Under the pieces are notes generated by a model that searched no databases, was not told the origin of the DNA, and was given only the letters and a program-made list of their open reading frames with translations. Below, one piece after another: positions 17,391 to 26,342 of a stretch of DNA of 64,000 bases. The position numbers were made by a program, and so were the translations under genes. The DNA comes from Catonella morbi ATCC 51271 (GTDB lineage Bacteria > Bacillota > Clostridia > Lachnospirales > Lachnospiraceae). Every line of letters begins with the position of its first letter. Position 1 is the first letter of the stretch. The DNA lies in assembly GCF_000160035.2 (NCBI RefSeq), contig NZ_KI535366.1, forward strand, positions 686,070 through 750,069, in the 5' to 3' direction.

Positions 17391-18253
17391 TATTTTCCAA
17401 TCCACCTTCCTGATGCCCCACAAGGAAGCACCAAGCCGTTTTTCTTAACCGGAAGTCCGATTTCCTCAGCCATTACCTTGCCACCAAATTTACCGGTTAT
17501 TGCAGTATTTAACATATAACTGAGTACTGCAGGCTGAAGTCCGGTAGTGTAACTATTAATAAGAAAGAACTCGCTATCCTTATGCAAGAGTTCTGTACAT
17601 TTCTTTATAAAAGGATAAACAGCTTCTTCTATTTTCCAAATCTCTCCTTTTGGCCCTCTGCCATAAGAAGGAGGATCCATTATTATTCCATCATAATGAT
17701 TGCCGCGCCTTATTTCCCTTTCCACGAACTTAACACAATCATCTACTATATAACGAATAGGCGCATTTTCAAGTCCCGAAAGCTTTGCATTTTCTTTAGC
17801 CCAGGTAACCATGCCCTTAGCCGCATCCACATGTACAACTTCAGCTCCGGCCTTTGCAGCTGCCACCGTCGCTCCGCCCGTGTATGCAAAAAGATTTAAC
17901 ACCTTCAATTCTCTGTTACTTTTACTGATGATATCCGAAAACCAGTCCCAGTTTACCGCCTGTTCAGGAAATAAGCCAGTATGCTTAAAACTGAAAGGCT
18001 TAAGATTGAAGGTCAAATCCCTGTAATGGATGTTCCACTGTTCGGGAAGGTTAAAAAATTCCCATTCACCGCCACCGCGATTACTGCGGTGATAATGTGC
18101 AGACGGTCTTTTCCATTCTTTAATATCTTTTTCGGTATCCCAAATCACCTGAGGATCAGGACGAATCAGGGTATAACCGCCCCAGCTTTCCAGTTTTTCC
18201 CCCGAAGAACAGTCTAAAACTTCGTATTCTTTCCAATTATCAGCAATCCACAT
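17390..18253 (-). CDS. Class I SAM-dependent methyltransferase, RlmI-like
   Basis: 287 residues. Motif I LNLFAYTGGATVAAAKAGAE, acidic VVHVDAAKG, and motif IV IIMDPPSYGRG, followed by INSYTTGL. This pattern is that of the RlmI/RlmK-type rRNA methyltransferases, but the N-terminal PUA domain is missing; instead there is ~90 residues with YTLIRPDPQVIW and WNIHYRDLTFNLK. Likely methylates rRNA or another RNA; the target is not known. A terminator separates it from fba upstream. Confidence 0.8.
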   Translation of the reverse strand: MWIADNWKEYEVLDCSSGEKLESWGGYTLIRPDPQVIWDTEKDIKEWKRPSAHYHRSNRGGGEWEFFNLPEQWNIHYRDLTFNLKPFSFKHTGLFPEQAVNWDWFSDIISKSNRELKVLNLFAYTGGATVAAAKAGAEVVHVDAAKGMVTWAKENAKLSGLENAPIRYIVDDCVKFVEREIRRGNHYDGIIMDPPSYGRGPKGEIWKIEEAVYPFIKKCTELLHKDSEFFLINSYTTGLQPAVLSYMLNTAITGKFGGKVMAEEIGLPVKKNGLVLPCGASGRWIGK

Positions 18254-18285
18254 TAATGTATGGCTCCTATATTTTCTAATAAAAC

Positions 18286-18320
18286 TGCCACATCAGGCTA
18301 AATTTTAACCTGATGTGGCA
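18286..18320 (-). terminator. Terminator after fba
   Basis: Stem TGCCACATCAGG with CCTGATGTGGCA, 12 bp perfect, 11 base loop, followed on the minus strand by GTTTTATTAG. Ends fba transcription before the methyltransferase gene. Confidence 0.75.
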
Positions 18321-18357
18321 AAGTAAAATTCAATTTTAATCTAAAGCACAGGCTGTT

Positions 18358-19227
18358 TTATTCAGCTTTTCCTACTGAACCGAAAAGTTCCATCTTCTCT
18401 TTAACTGTAGCCTTGATAGCTTCAAAGCCCGGAGCAAGTACCTTGCGAGGATCAAATCCCTTGCTTGCTTTATCCTTATTTGCTTCAAAATATTCTCTTG
18501 TGGCTGCTGTAAATGAAAGCTGGCATTCTGTATTAACATTGATCTTAGATACACCAAGCTCTATAGCCTTTTTAATCATGTCTGCCGGTATACCTGTACC
18601 GCCATGAAGTACGAGAGGAAGTACTCCTGTCTTTTTCTGAATAGCATCAAGAGTCTCAAATGAAAGTCCCTTCCAGTTTGCAGGATATACTCCATGAATA
18701 TTTCCTATGCCGGCTGCAAGGAAATCTACACCAAGGTCAGCCACTCTCTTGCACTCATTAGGATCCGCACATTCACCCATACCGATTACACCGTCTTCTT
18801 CTCCACCGATAGAACCAACTTCCGCTTCGATAGAAACACCCATCTTATGAGCTGCGGCTACAAGTTCTGTAGTCTTAGCAACATTCTCATCTATAGGATA
18901 GTGTGAACCATCAAACATGATTGAAGAAAATCCTGCCTCAAGGCACTTATAGCAGCCTTCAAATGAGCCATGATCAAGGTGAAGCGCTACAGGAACCGAT
19001 ATCTTAAGGTCTTTAAGTAAACCGTTTACCATACCTACTACTGCATTGTAACCACCCATATACTTTCCTGCACCTTCGGAAACACCGAGGATAACAGGGC
19101 TCTTAAGCTCTTCTGCAGTTAAAAGTATCGCCTTTGTCCACTCAAGGTTATTGATATTGAACTGACCTACTGCATAATGGCCTGCTTTTGCCTTAACTAA
19201 CATATCTCTTGCTGATACTAAATACAT
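18358..19227 (-). CDS. fba: Class II fructose-1,6-bisphosphate aldolase
   Basis: 289 residues. Zinc-dependent aldolase of glycolysis and gluconeogenesis. Catalytic Asp and first metal His in ALHLDHGSFE, then EAEVGSIGGEEDG, IGNIHGVY and LHGGTGIP with further metal His residues, and KINVNTECQ. Start chosen at ATG 19227, MYLVSARDML, after GGAG. Monocistronic: own promoter and terminator. Confidence 0.96.
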   Translation of the reverse strand: MYLVSARDMLVKAKAGHYAVGQFNINNLEWTKAILLTAEELKSPVILGVSEGAGKYMGGYNAVVGMVNGLLKDLKISVPVALHLDHGSFEGCYKCLEAGFSSIMFDGSHYPIDENVAKTTELVAAAHKMGVSIEAEVGSIGGEEDGVIGMGECADPNECKRVADLGVDFLAAGIGNIHGVYPANWKGLSFETLDAIQKKTGVLPLVLHGGTGIPADMIKKAIELGVSKINVNTECQLSFTAATREYFEANKDKASKGFDPRKVLAPGFEAIKATVKEKMELFGSVGKAE

Positions 19228-19286
19228 ATAATCTCCAATCCGCATCTTTCGATGCTCTTTAATAATGTGTTTACTTAGCTGTCCAC

Positions 19287-19315
19287 ATTTTATCACAACA
19301 CAGTATAAATGTAAA
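19287..19315 (-). promoter_or_regulatory. fba promoter
   Basis: Minus-strand TTTACA (19310-19315), 17 bp spacer, extended -10 TGATAAAAT with TAAAAT at 19287-19292. Confidence 0.6.
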
Positions 19316-19341
19316 ATAAAAGTTACTTTATAATTAAAAAA

Positions 19342-20475
19342 TCAGGCTTTATTGTACTTTCCATCCAAGAAATTTGCAATTACATCTTCTACACTGCTTC
19401 TAAGCACAGGAATGGACGCTATTTCTTTCTCCAGAAGCAGGTTCCTGAGTTTTTTATCAATTCCGTTGCTTATAACCATATCCACACCGGCTTCTTTAAG
19501 CAGAGAAATTGCCTCATCTACAGATTTTACCTCCAAATAACTTCTGTCTAAAATCTTTCTGCCCTTGGTATCCGCAATTACAAACTTCACGACAGAAGCA
19601 AGCTTTCCTATCATCTTCTCATTTGAATCAAGAGCTATTGCTACCTTGTGAGCTTCTCCATAATCATTGTTGTCTACACTGTGATCCACATTTCTGAGCA
19701 AAAACTCTATTGTATCGGCAGTCTCACCGAGAACATCCATATCAAGTTCTTCTACCAGGCCTTTATCCATAGCATCGGCAATCCTGTTATCCATAGGAAG
19801 TCTCGAAAGTACCGGAATCCCATACTTAAGGCCTACATCATCTGTTTTTCCTTCTCCGAAAGGATAGATTATCTTGCCACAATCCGGGCATTTAATATAA
19901 CTGTAATTCTCTACTATGCCCAGTACGGGAATCTCCATCGCATTTGCCATATTTACGGCCTTTTCAACTATCATAGATACCAGTTCCTGAGGAGACGTAA
20001 CTATGATAATTCCGTCAACCGGAAGTGACTGAAATACTGTAAGAGGCACATCACCTGTTCCGGGTGGCATATCCACAAACATATACTCTACATCTTTCCA
20101 GTCCACCTCAGACCAAAACTGCTTTACAGTACCGGCTATAATAGGGCCTCGCCAAACTACAGGTGTAGACTCATCATCTAAGAGCAGATTCACAGACATA
20201 ACCTGTACCCCGCCCTTACTTATTGCAGGCTGTATGCCATTTTCATTTGCTTCAGCCTTTTCCTTCATTCCAAAACATCTGGGTACGGAAGGACCGGTAA
20301 TATCCGCATCAAGAACCGCTGAATTGTAACCTTTTTTAGAGAAGATAGAAGCTAGTCTTGAAGTTACAAATGACTTACCCACTCCTCCTTTACCGCTGAC
20401 TACACCTATCACTCGTTTTACCGAACCTTCATTTTTTAAGTCAATAATCTGACTGTTATCATCGTTTCTACTCAT
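19342..20475 (-). CDS. mrp: Mrp/ApbC-type Fe-S cluster carrier ATPase with NifX-like C-terminal domain
   Basis: 377 residues. Deviant Walker A SGKGGVGKSF near residue 28, DADITGPSVPR, VDMPPGTGDVPL, and the Cys pair YIKCPDCGKII that holds the bridging cluster. Residues ~265-377 (HKVAIALDSNEKMIGKL onwards) look like the dinitrogenase Fe-Mo cofactor/NifX-NafY fold, a fusion seen in anaerobes. Likely transfers Fe-S clusters to apo-enzymes. AGGAGG-like GGAGG before the start; divergent from rpoD. Confidence 0.9.
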   Translation of the reverse strand: MSRNDDNSQIIDLKNEGSVKRVIGVVSGKGGVGKSFVTSRLASIFSKKGYNSAVLDADITGPSVPRCFGMKEKAEANENGIQPAISKGGVQVMSVNLLLDDESTPVVWRGPIIAGTVKQFWSEVDWKDVEYMFVDMPPGTGDVPLTVFQSLPVDGIIIVTSPQELVSMIVEKAVNMANAMEIPVLGIVENYSYIKCPDCGKIIYPFGEGKTDDVGLKYGIPVLSRLPMDNRIADAMDKGLVEELDMDVLGETADTIEFLLRNVDHSVDNNDYGEAHKVAIALDSNEKMIGKLASVVKFVIADTKGRKILDRSYLEVKSVDEAISLLKEAGVDMVISNGIDKKLRNLLLEKEIASIPVLRSSVEDVIANFLDGKYNKA

Positions 20476-20650
20476 TTATACCTCCAAGCATAATTTCACT
20501 AATCTTTTATATCTTACCACTTTTGTACAAAATATTCAATTTTTCCTGCTCAATTTTAAAATTTTACAATAGATTTTAATTTGTATTTATGATATAATTA
20601 CAAAAGTTTACGCTCTTTAACAAGAGAATGATTTGAAAGGAATGGTGCTA
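20476..20650. promoter_or_regulatory. mrp/rpoD divergent intergenic region
   Basis: AT-rich. For rpoD an extended -10 TGATATAAT is seen at 20590-20598 with no good -35. The rpoD ribosome binding site AAAGGA is at 20636-20641. Confidence 0.45.
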
Positions 20651-21871
20651 ATGGCTTCCAACGCTAAAGATAAAGACAAAAAAGCTCTGAAAAAAGAAAC
20701 TTCTGTAAAGAAAACATCAAAAAAAACCGCTAAAACAGCCGAAAATTCTAAGACTGATAATGCGACCGTACCCAAGGACGACTTTCTTACAAAATTAGAA
20801 GGATTGGTTGAAATTGCAAGAAAAAATAAAGACGTAATTGAGTCAGACAAATTAAATGATTATTTTAAAAGCCTGAATATCGATTCCGGTCACTACGAAA
20901 AAATATATGATTACCTCGAAAGCAACGGTATCACAATAATGAACATCAATGATATTGATGACGATCTTTTTGATGATACCCTTCCTGAAGTAGATGATGA
21001 GGCTGACCTTGAGATAGGCGATGATATAACACTTTCAATTATGTCCGATGATCCTGTCAAAATTTATCTTAAGGAAATAGGTAACTATCCGCTCTTAAGC
21101 ATGGATGAAGAGGTTGAGCTCGCAAAGAAAATTGCGGAGGGTGACCAGTATGCTACAGATAGGCTCACCGAATCCAATCTGAGACTTGTGGTAAGTATAG
21201 CAAAGAAATATGTCGGACGCGGACTTTCGTTTCTTGACCTGATTCAGGAAGGAAACCTTGGGCTTATAAAGGCTGTAGACAAATTTGACTATTCAAAAGG
21301 ATATAAATTCAGTACTTATGCTACCTGGTGGATAAGACAGGCTATTACACGTTCTATAGCAGATCAGTCAAGAACTATACGTATACCGGTTCATATGTCT
21401 GAGGTAATAAATAAAGCTTACAGAATTTCCAGAAGTCTGCTTCAGGAATTGGGACGCGAACCTACCGAGGAAGAAATTGCCAAGGAAATGAATCTTCCTG
21501 TTGAAAAGGTACGTGAGATTATGAAAATTTCCGCCGATCCGATTTCTCTCGATACACCAATCGGAGAAGAGGATGATAGTCATCTCGGTGATTTTATAAA
21601 GGATGATACCATTATGGGGCCTGAGGATGCTGCGGCCTACACTATGTTACAAGACCAGATACAAAAACTCCTCACCACCCTTTCCGAAAGAGAGCAGAGA
21701 GTACTCATACTCAGATTCGGTCTTCTTGACGGAAGAACCAGAACTCTTGAGGAAGTAGGCAAGGAATTCAATGTAACCAGAGAGCGTATCAGACAGATAG
21801 AGGCCAAGGCTCTCAGAAAACTCCGCCATCCAAACAGGGCAAGGATGCTAAGAGGATTTGATTCTTATTAA
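20651..21871 (+). CDS. rpoD: Primary sigma factor RpoD/SigA
   Basis: 406 residues. A Lys/Asp-rich N-terminus with a region 1.1-like segment, then region 1.2 ([20 protein letters not shown]), region 2 ([35 protein letters not shown] for -10 recognition), region 3 ([20 protein letters not shown]) and region 4 with the -35 helix-turn-helix ([20 protein letters not shown]). ATG 20651 has AGGA 9 bases before it. First plus-strand gene of the window, divergent from mrp. In many Firmicutes dnaG precedes rpoD; here it does not. Confidence 0.96.
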   Translation: MASNAKDKDKKALKKETSVKKTSKKTAKTAENSKTDNATVPKDDFLTKLEGLVEIARKNKDVIESDKLNDYFKSLNIDSGHYEKIYDYLESNGITIMNINDIDDDLFDDTLPEVDDEADLEIGDDITLSIMSDDPVKIYLKEIGNYPLLSMDEEVELAKKIAEGDQYATDRLTESNLRLVVSIAKKYVGRGLSFLDLIQEGNLGLIKAVDKFDYSKGYKFSTYATWWIRQAITRSIADQSRTIRIPVHMSEVINKAYRISRSLLQELGREPTEEEIAKEMNLPVEKVREIMKISADPISLDTPIGEEDDSHLGDFIKDDTIMGPEDAAAYTMLQDQIQKLLTTLSEREQRVLILRFGLLDGRTRTLEEVGKEFNVTRERIRQIEAKALRKLRHPNRARMLRGFDSY

Positions 21872-21941
21872 ATTTTAATAAAAAGTGTGTGCTTGCACAC
21901 ACTTCGCGCGCGAGCGGTGCCGTAAGGCAAACTCTCTCTGC

Positions 21942-22008
21942 TGCGAGCTACGCATCCCTCGGAGAGATTTTTATTTAATAGGAAATTTTGGAGAAATTTC
22001 CCATTAAA
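21942..22008. repeat. Interspersed repeat, long form, copy 2
   Basis: A 32 bp block (GCGAGCTACGCATCCCTC followed by GGAGAGATTTTTA) leads into the palindrome TTTAATAGGAAATTT...AAATTTCCCATTAAA (21974-22008). The same block with the same spacing precedes the copy at 33444. Upstream (21885-21941) are other small inverted repeats such as GTGTGTGC TT GCACACAC. Confidence 0.7.
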
Positions 22009-22047
22009 AAAATAGGACATCTTCAATTTGAAAATGTCCTATTTTTT
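22008..22047. terminator. Bidirectional terminator between rpoD and the TPR-like gene
   Basis: AAAAATAGGACAT and ATGTCCTATTTTTT pair over 13 bp around a 13-base loop, with A-tract and T-tract on both sides. It can end the plus-strand rpoD transcript and the converging minus-strand one. Confidence 0.8.
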
Positions 22048-22089
22048 ACCTCATTTTATGAAAACAACAATGGCATATGATATGCACAC

Positions 22090-22398
22090 CTATTTTTCCA
22101 GACCAAATTTCCCCATCATCTCTAAGAGCATATTTGCTTTATCAATTTCATCATTTAGCAAATCATCATAATCAGCTTCAAATTCCTCCTGCCTTTCAAC
22201 AATCCATTCTAAATTTTCTTTTGATAAAGCATAGTTTTGATTAACAAAATAATACTCTCCCAGAAAACAACGAGCCTGAACCACTGAAGCAATATCATCA
22301 TCAATCTCAATGGCTTTTTCCATACTATGTAAAGCATTCTCAATCTCACCTTTGGAAATCTGCAATGATGCTTTTGTTACATAAAGTTCAGCCGTCAT
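22090..22398 (-). CDS. Small TPR-like protein
   Basis: 102 residues, acidic, all helical by composition. ASLQISKGEIENALHSMEKAIEIDDD and FLGEYYFVNQNYALSKENLE fit two tetratricopeptide-like helix pairs (patterns A-x-G-x-x-x-x-A). No catalytic motif. It overlaps the helicase gene by 11 bases and is co-transcribed with it, so it may be an accessory to it. Function unknown. Confidence 0.6.
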   Translation of the reverse strand: MTAELYVTKASLQISKGEIENALHSMEKAIEIDDDIASVVQARCFLGEYYFVNQNYALSKENLEWIVERQEEFEADYDDLLNDEIDKANMLLEMMGKFGLEK

Positions 22399-23548
22399 TT
22401 CTCCTGTCCTCCTTCTTCACATCCATTAGCTTACCATCATAGTAAAATTTCTGTGAAAACTTTATTCCAAGTGCCTTTTCATACTTTTTAATAAGAGGGA
22501 GTTCTCTTTCAGTTATTATACTTAAGTTTCTTCCAACCCTTCCTGCTCTGCCCGTCCTGCCCGCTCTGTGAAGGTAGGTATCGGCATTCTCAGGAAGATT
22601 TACATGAAAAACTGTGTCCACATCATCAAACTGTAAACCTCTTGCAGCAATATCAGTAGCTATCAGATACTTGATTTTCTTATGTAAGAAGCCCTGCATA
22701 GCTTTTTTTCGCTCTTCTTTTGTACGCTCTCCGCCTATAAAATCCACCTGATAATGATGATGGGCAAGTTTTTTATAGGTTTCTTCTATATCATAAATGC
22801 CGTTTACAAAAATAATAGCTTTTCTTGTCCTTATTGCTCCTGTTGTTCCACGAAGAATTTCAAGTTTGTTCCTTTTTTCACAAACCACATACCAGTGCTT
22901 GATATTAGCCGGAATTTCCTTACCGCCATCGGCAATAATCTCTGTAATATCTTTATCCCAAGCCCTTGCGCCTTCCAAAGCCGAATCGGTTGCTGTCGCT
23001 GAAAACAGCAAAAGCTGTCTGTCCCTGACGAAGCACTTAATCAAAGCATCAGTGGTTTCTTTGTTATTTTTGTCAAATAACCTGTCACCTTCATCCAGCA
23101 CCAAGGTTCTTACTAAATGAGCTGCAATCTTACGTTTTCTTATAAGGTCTGTGATTCTTCCCGGAGTACCTACTATAATCTGGGGCTTTTTCTTTAAATT
23201 CTCAATCTGTCTTATTATGCTTGCGTTTCCGCCAAGGCAGACTGAATGAAGGCCTATGCCTGTATTGCCTCGTACCAGCTCTGCCTGCCTGTGAATCTGT
23301 AAAGCAAGCTCCGTAGTCGGTGCAACAATTACAATCTTATTTTCACGCTCTGTCTTTTTATATTTTTCAAACAAAGGCAGTAAATAAGCCAAAGTTTTGC
23401 CTGAGCCTGTAGGTGCCTGTACAAAGAAACTGCCTCCTTCAAGTATCTTCTTGTAAGCAGCCTCCTGTACAGGTGTCGGACTCTTAAACCCAAACTTTCC
23501 TATACCTGTAAGTATCTTTTTATCATTTATAAATTCATTAAATTCCAT
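22388..23548 (-). CDS. DEAD-box type RNA helicase with DEGD motif II
   Basis: 386 residues. Q-motif region FGFKSPTPVQEAAYK, Walker A APTGSGKT, motif Ib TPGRI, motif II LDEGD instead of DEAD, motif III SAT in LLFSATATDS, motif V IATDIAARGLQ and motif VI HRAGRTGRAGR. The third motif II residue is Gly, not Ala. It lacks long C-terminal extensions. Probably unwinds or remodels RNA in ribosome assembly or decay. Start at 23548 overlaps the upstream stop (TAATG). Confidence 0.88.
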   Translation of the reverse strand: MEFNEFINDKKILTGIGKFGFKSPTPVQEAAYKKILEGGSFFVQAPTGSGKTLAYLLPLFEKYKKTERENKIVIVAPTTELALQIHRQAELVRGNTGIGLHSVCLGGNASIIRQIENLKKKPQIIVGTPGRITDLIRKRKIAAHLVRTLVLDEGDRLFDKNNKETTDALIKCFVRDRQLLLFSATATDSALEGARAWDKDITEIIADGGKEIPANIKHWYVVCEKRNKLEILRGTTGAIRTRKAIIFVNGIYDIEETYKKLAHHHYQVDFIGGERTKEERKKAMQGFLHKKIKYLIATDIAARGLQFDDVDTVFHVNLPENADTYLHRAGRTGRAGRVGRNLSIITERELPLIKKYEKALGIKFSQKFYYDGKLMDVKKEDRRNDG

Positions 23549-25167
23549 TATTTTGTAAACCAACTGCCTTTCATACTATGCTTAAATACTCTGTAAGCCA
23601 TCTTTCCGTCCTTAAAGGTAAAACTTGCCAGCCTGTATCCGTCAGGGTTGTATTCTTCAAAGCCTCCTTCACCTGTTGAAGCCGCTATAAGATATCCCTG
23701 ATTGAGGGAGATATTTCCTCCATCCGAAGAATAAGGCAGCTCCATAGCATTTTCCAGGCTATAAGTCATTTTTTCCTCATTTACCATATATTTATAGTAA
23801 AATGAATTTCTGCCTCCGGTATTATTGTTAAATACCATTAAATGATACTGTCTCTTACCGAGCTTTTCAGACCTGTCAACATAGGCAGTATTCTGTCTTT
23901 TCTGGCTTACAAAATCCCCATCCTTACTGTAAAATACCTTTTCATAAGCGGATTTCAGCTCCTCGGTTCCTGAAATAACCGCCTTAATACTCGGATTTCT
24001 GAATACATTATTTATTCTGATTACGGACGAAGTATTTTTCTCACTGACTATGAGGTCATTATCATTGATAAACTGTACCGAAGTAAATTTAAGCTTAGAA
24101 CCGCCTTTTTTATAGTATGCGGCAAATAACTTATTAAAGTTAATTATTTCTTTGGATTTTCCCTCTAAAATGTCTACTGAATGAATTCCGTCATTACCCT
24201 TTCTTTTTGAAAGAGTTACTGCCTTCCTGATAGCTGTATTCAAATCCATATCTCCGAGTGAAACTGCTCCGTCCTCAAGCCCAATAAGTTTTTCTACCTT
24301 ACCAAACCTGTCAATCAGTGCAAATCTTTTACTGTCAATAGCATAAAACAGCTTATCATCAATCAGACCTATATTTGTCTCTGCCGCGTCTCCGCCTTTT
24401 ACAAGCGGAAGCTCAGCCCTTATCACACCATTGTTGTCATAAAATAAAATATGTTTATCTTTTCTGCCTGTATCGTCCAAACCGAATACAGAATATAAGC
24501 CATCTGAAAGCTGGCTTACCTCTCTGTCATGTGTCACATTAAGAGTCTTCATAGTCACTGTTTCAGACTCAGGTATGTCCAACTTATAACCGGCCTTGGC
24601 TATCATTTTATTATTTTCATCATAAATATATACCGAAACATAGTTTTTCTCTCCCGGAATCATACCTATGATAAGGCCTTCCTGCTCAGCAAGAGGCATA
24701 CCTGTGGTATTGGTATATAAAGAACCTGAAAAGTCTGCATCCTTTATATTTTCCTTACCGTCAATCTCCTTTACGCTGACAGTATATTTTGTATTCACTC
24801 TGAATTTATGCTTAAAATATATATACAGCCCCGTAGTATTTGTTCCGTAGGGATTTACAATTAGTAGCGGTGCATCTACGGTATATTTACCGTTTTTCTT
24901 ATACTTGTCAATTATACTTTTAGCTGCTTTTTGATACTTCACAGAATATACTTCAGGCTTTTTTTCCTTCAGCTTCTTAGCAACCTTCTTGTACATATCC
25001 TTTGCAGAAATAATTTCAGGTCTGGCATACTCCACCCTGTCCGGGACAGTGGTTTCCGCCTTTTTAATATTATCCTTGGTTTTCTTGGTTAAAAAGGCCG
25101 CTCCCGCAAGTAAAACAGCGAAAAATATCGAAATTATAAGTGAAATCTTCAATGCTTTTTTTAACAT
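23548..25167 (-). CDS. Membrane-anchored aryl-sulfate sulfotransferase-like protein, probably non-catalytic
   Basis: 539 residues. N-terminal membrane helix (ISLIISIFFAVLLAGAAF), then an ASST N-terminal-like sandwich with NPYGTNTTGLYIYFKHK, then a propeller with DREVSQLSDGLYSVFGLDD. At the point where arylsulfotransferases have W-x-H-x-N-S and later an Arg-His pair, this protein has KLKFTSVQF and SEKNTSS, so the catalytic His appear lost. It may be a structural or substrate-binding partner of the acyltransferase genes upstream. ATG 25167 follows GAGG by 5 bases and comes 2 bases after the DHHW stop. Confidence 0.65.
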   Translation of the reverse strand: MLKKALKISLIISIFFAVLLAGAAFLTKKTKDNIKKAETTVPDRVEYARPEIISAKDMYKKVAKKLKEKKPEVYSVKYQKAAKSIIDKYKKNGKYTVDAPLLIVNPYGTNTTGLYIYFKHKFRVNTKYTVSVKEIDGKENIKDADFSGSLYTNTTGMPLAEQEGLIIGMIPGEKNYVSVYIYDENNKMIAKAGYKLDIPESETVTMKTLNVTHDREVSQLSDGLYSVFGLDDTGRKDKHILFYDNNGVIRAELPLVKGGDAAETNIGLIDDKLFYAIDSKRFALIDRFGKVEKLIGLEDGAVSLGDMDLNTAIRKAVTLSKRKGNDGIHSVDILEGKSKEIINFNKLFAAYYKKGGSKLKFTSVQFINDNDLIVSEKNTSSVIRINNVFRNPSIKAVISGTEELKSAYEKVFYSKDGDFVSQKRQNTAYVDRSEKLGKRQYHLMVFNNNTGGRNSFYYKYMVNEEKMTYSLENAMELPYSSDGGNISLNQGYLIAASTGEGGFEEYNPDGYRLASFTFKDGKMAYRVFKHSMKGSWFTK

Positions 25168-25169
25168 AT

Positions 25170-26330
25170 CTACCTCAACAATCTGCCAATATTTGCATCC
25201 TCTGCGAAGTCAGGCGTACTGTACAGTACAAGTAAATCTGTAATTTCATTATCAGTCAGATATTTTTTAAGGCTTTTATTAAAATATCTGAGGTCAAGCA
25301 TTATTATTCTATCATAGTCCTTTATTAAAAACGGTGCAAGATTATGAGCAAAACTATCTTTAATTATAAGTAAGGTCTTACCTGTCTTATTTTCAGTTTT
25401 AATATCCGTTACGCTGTGATTTCCGCCAAAAAATACCGTATACTTATCTTTCCCCTTTAAAGCATCCATTTTATAAATGCTGTCAAAGCTCTTATCCTTG
25501 TCATTATCCCATATCATTCCGGCTTTGTCTATCTCCGCAGAGGAGTAGATTGTAATACTGTCTGCATCTACTCCTCCTGTTATACCTGTATTTACCTTAG
25601 AATCATAGGTTCCGAGGAAATCATTAGATACAGTCTCTGCCTTTAATTTCTCCAAAGGCTGAACCTCAAGTCCAAGCCCCGCGGCTATAGCCTCATAACC
25701 GTAATAAGCTCCGAGAGTTGTCCAGTGATGGTCGGTTCTGAAATAAATGTACTCATTCGCATGCTTTTTCAGGTTTTCACCCAGATCTATCACATTATCT
25801 TCTCCCGCTTCTTTTTTTATTTTGTCAATAAATCCTGTCTGATTATAAACAGGTGCATTAGCAGGCAGCTTATCTTTTAATATTTCTGACGAAGACGGAG
25901 CCAGTGCTATCTTAAAATGCTCTTTACCAAATTTATCTCCATACAGTTTTACAAATTCTGCTACAGCAGAAATATTATTCTTAGCCGTTTCGGATTCAAA
26001 CAAGGCTCCATCATACTTCCCGAAAAGATAGCCTTCTTTTCCAAAATATACGCCGTTGTCATCAGCTCTTCCACGAAGTCTCTCTACCGCAGTTTTTACT
26101 CCCATAAAGAAGCTTCTGTTAGGAAACTGGTCTGTGATAAAGGTTTCGTAGTCTTTCATAAAACTTCCGTCAAGAAGTTTAACCGCAGTAAGTTTAGGTC
26201 TTTGTCCAAGATATCTGTTCTCCGTTTCGGAAAATTCTACAGGTTTATGGAGTACAGCTCCCAAAAATAAAGCTGCCAAGGTTGTTCCAAATACAGCTAT
26301 CTTAGCATTTTCATAAGTTAATATTTTCAT
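25170..26330 (-). CDS. DHHW/AlgJ-like SGNH protein of polysaccharide O-acylation
   Basis: 386 residues. N-terminal membrane helix (IAVFGTTLAALFLGAVL), the DHHW motif at residues 200-203 (RTDHHWTTLGAYYG), FFGGNHSV near 301 and a Ser motif KDSFAHNLAPFL near 324. This is the DHHW family, which works beside MBOAT acyltransferases as AlgJ/AlgX do for alginate. Expected outside the membrane, receiving acyl groups from the MBOAT channel. GGGAG before the start; 12 bases after the MBOAT gene. Confidence 0.85.
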   Translation of the reverse strand: MKILTYENAKIAVFGTTLAALFLGAVLHKPVEFSETENRYLGQRPKLTAVKLLDGSFMKDYETFITDQFPNRSFFMGVKTAVERLRGRADDNGVYFGKEGYLFGKYDGALFESETAKNNISAVAEFVKLYGDKFGKEHFKIALAPSSSEILKDKLPANAPVYNQTGFIDKIKKEAGEDNVIDLGENLKKHANEYIYFRTDHHWTTLGAYYGYEAIAAGLGLEVQPLEKLKAETVSNDFLGTYDSKVNTGITGGVDADSITIYSSAEIDKAGMIWDNDKDKSFDSIYKMDALKGKDKYTVFFGGNHSVTDIKTENKTGKTLLIIKDSFAHNLAPFLIKDYDRIIMLDLRYFNKSLKKYLTDNEITDLLVLYSTPDFAEDANIGRLLR

Positions 26331-26342
26331 ATATATCTCCCG

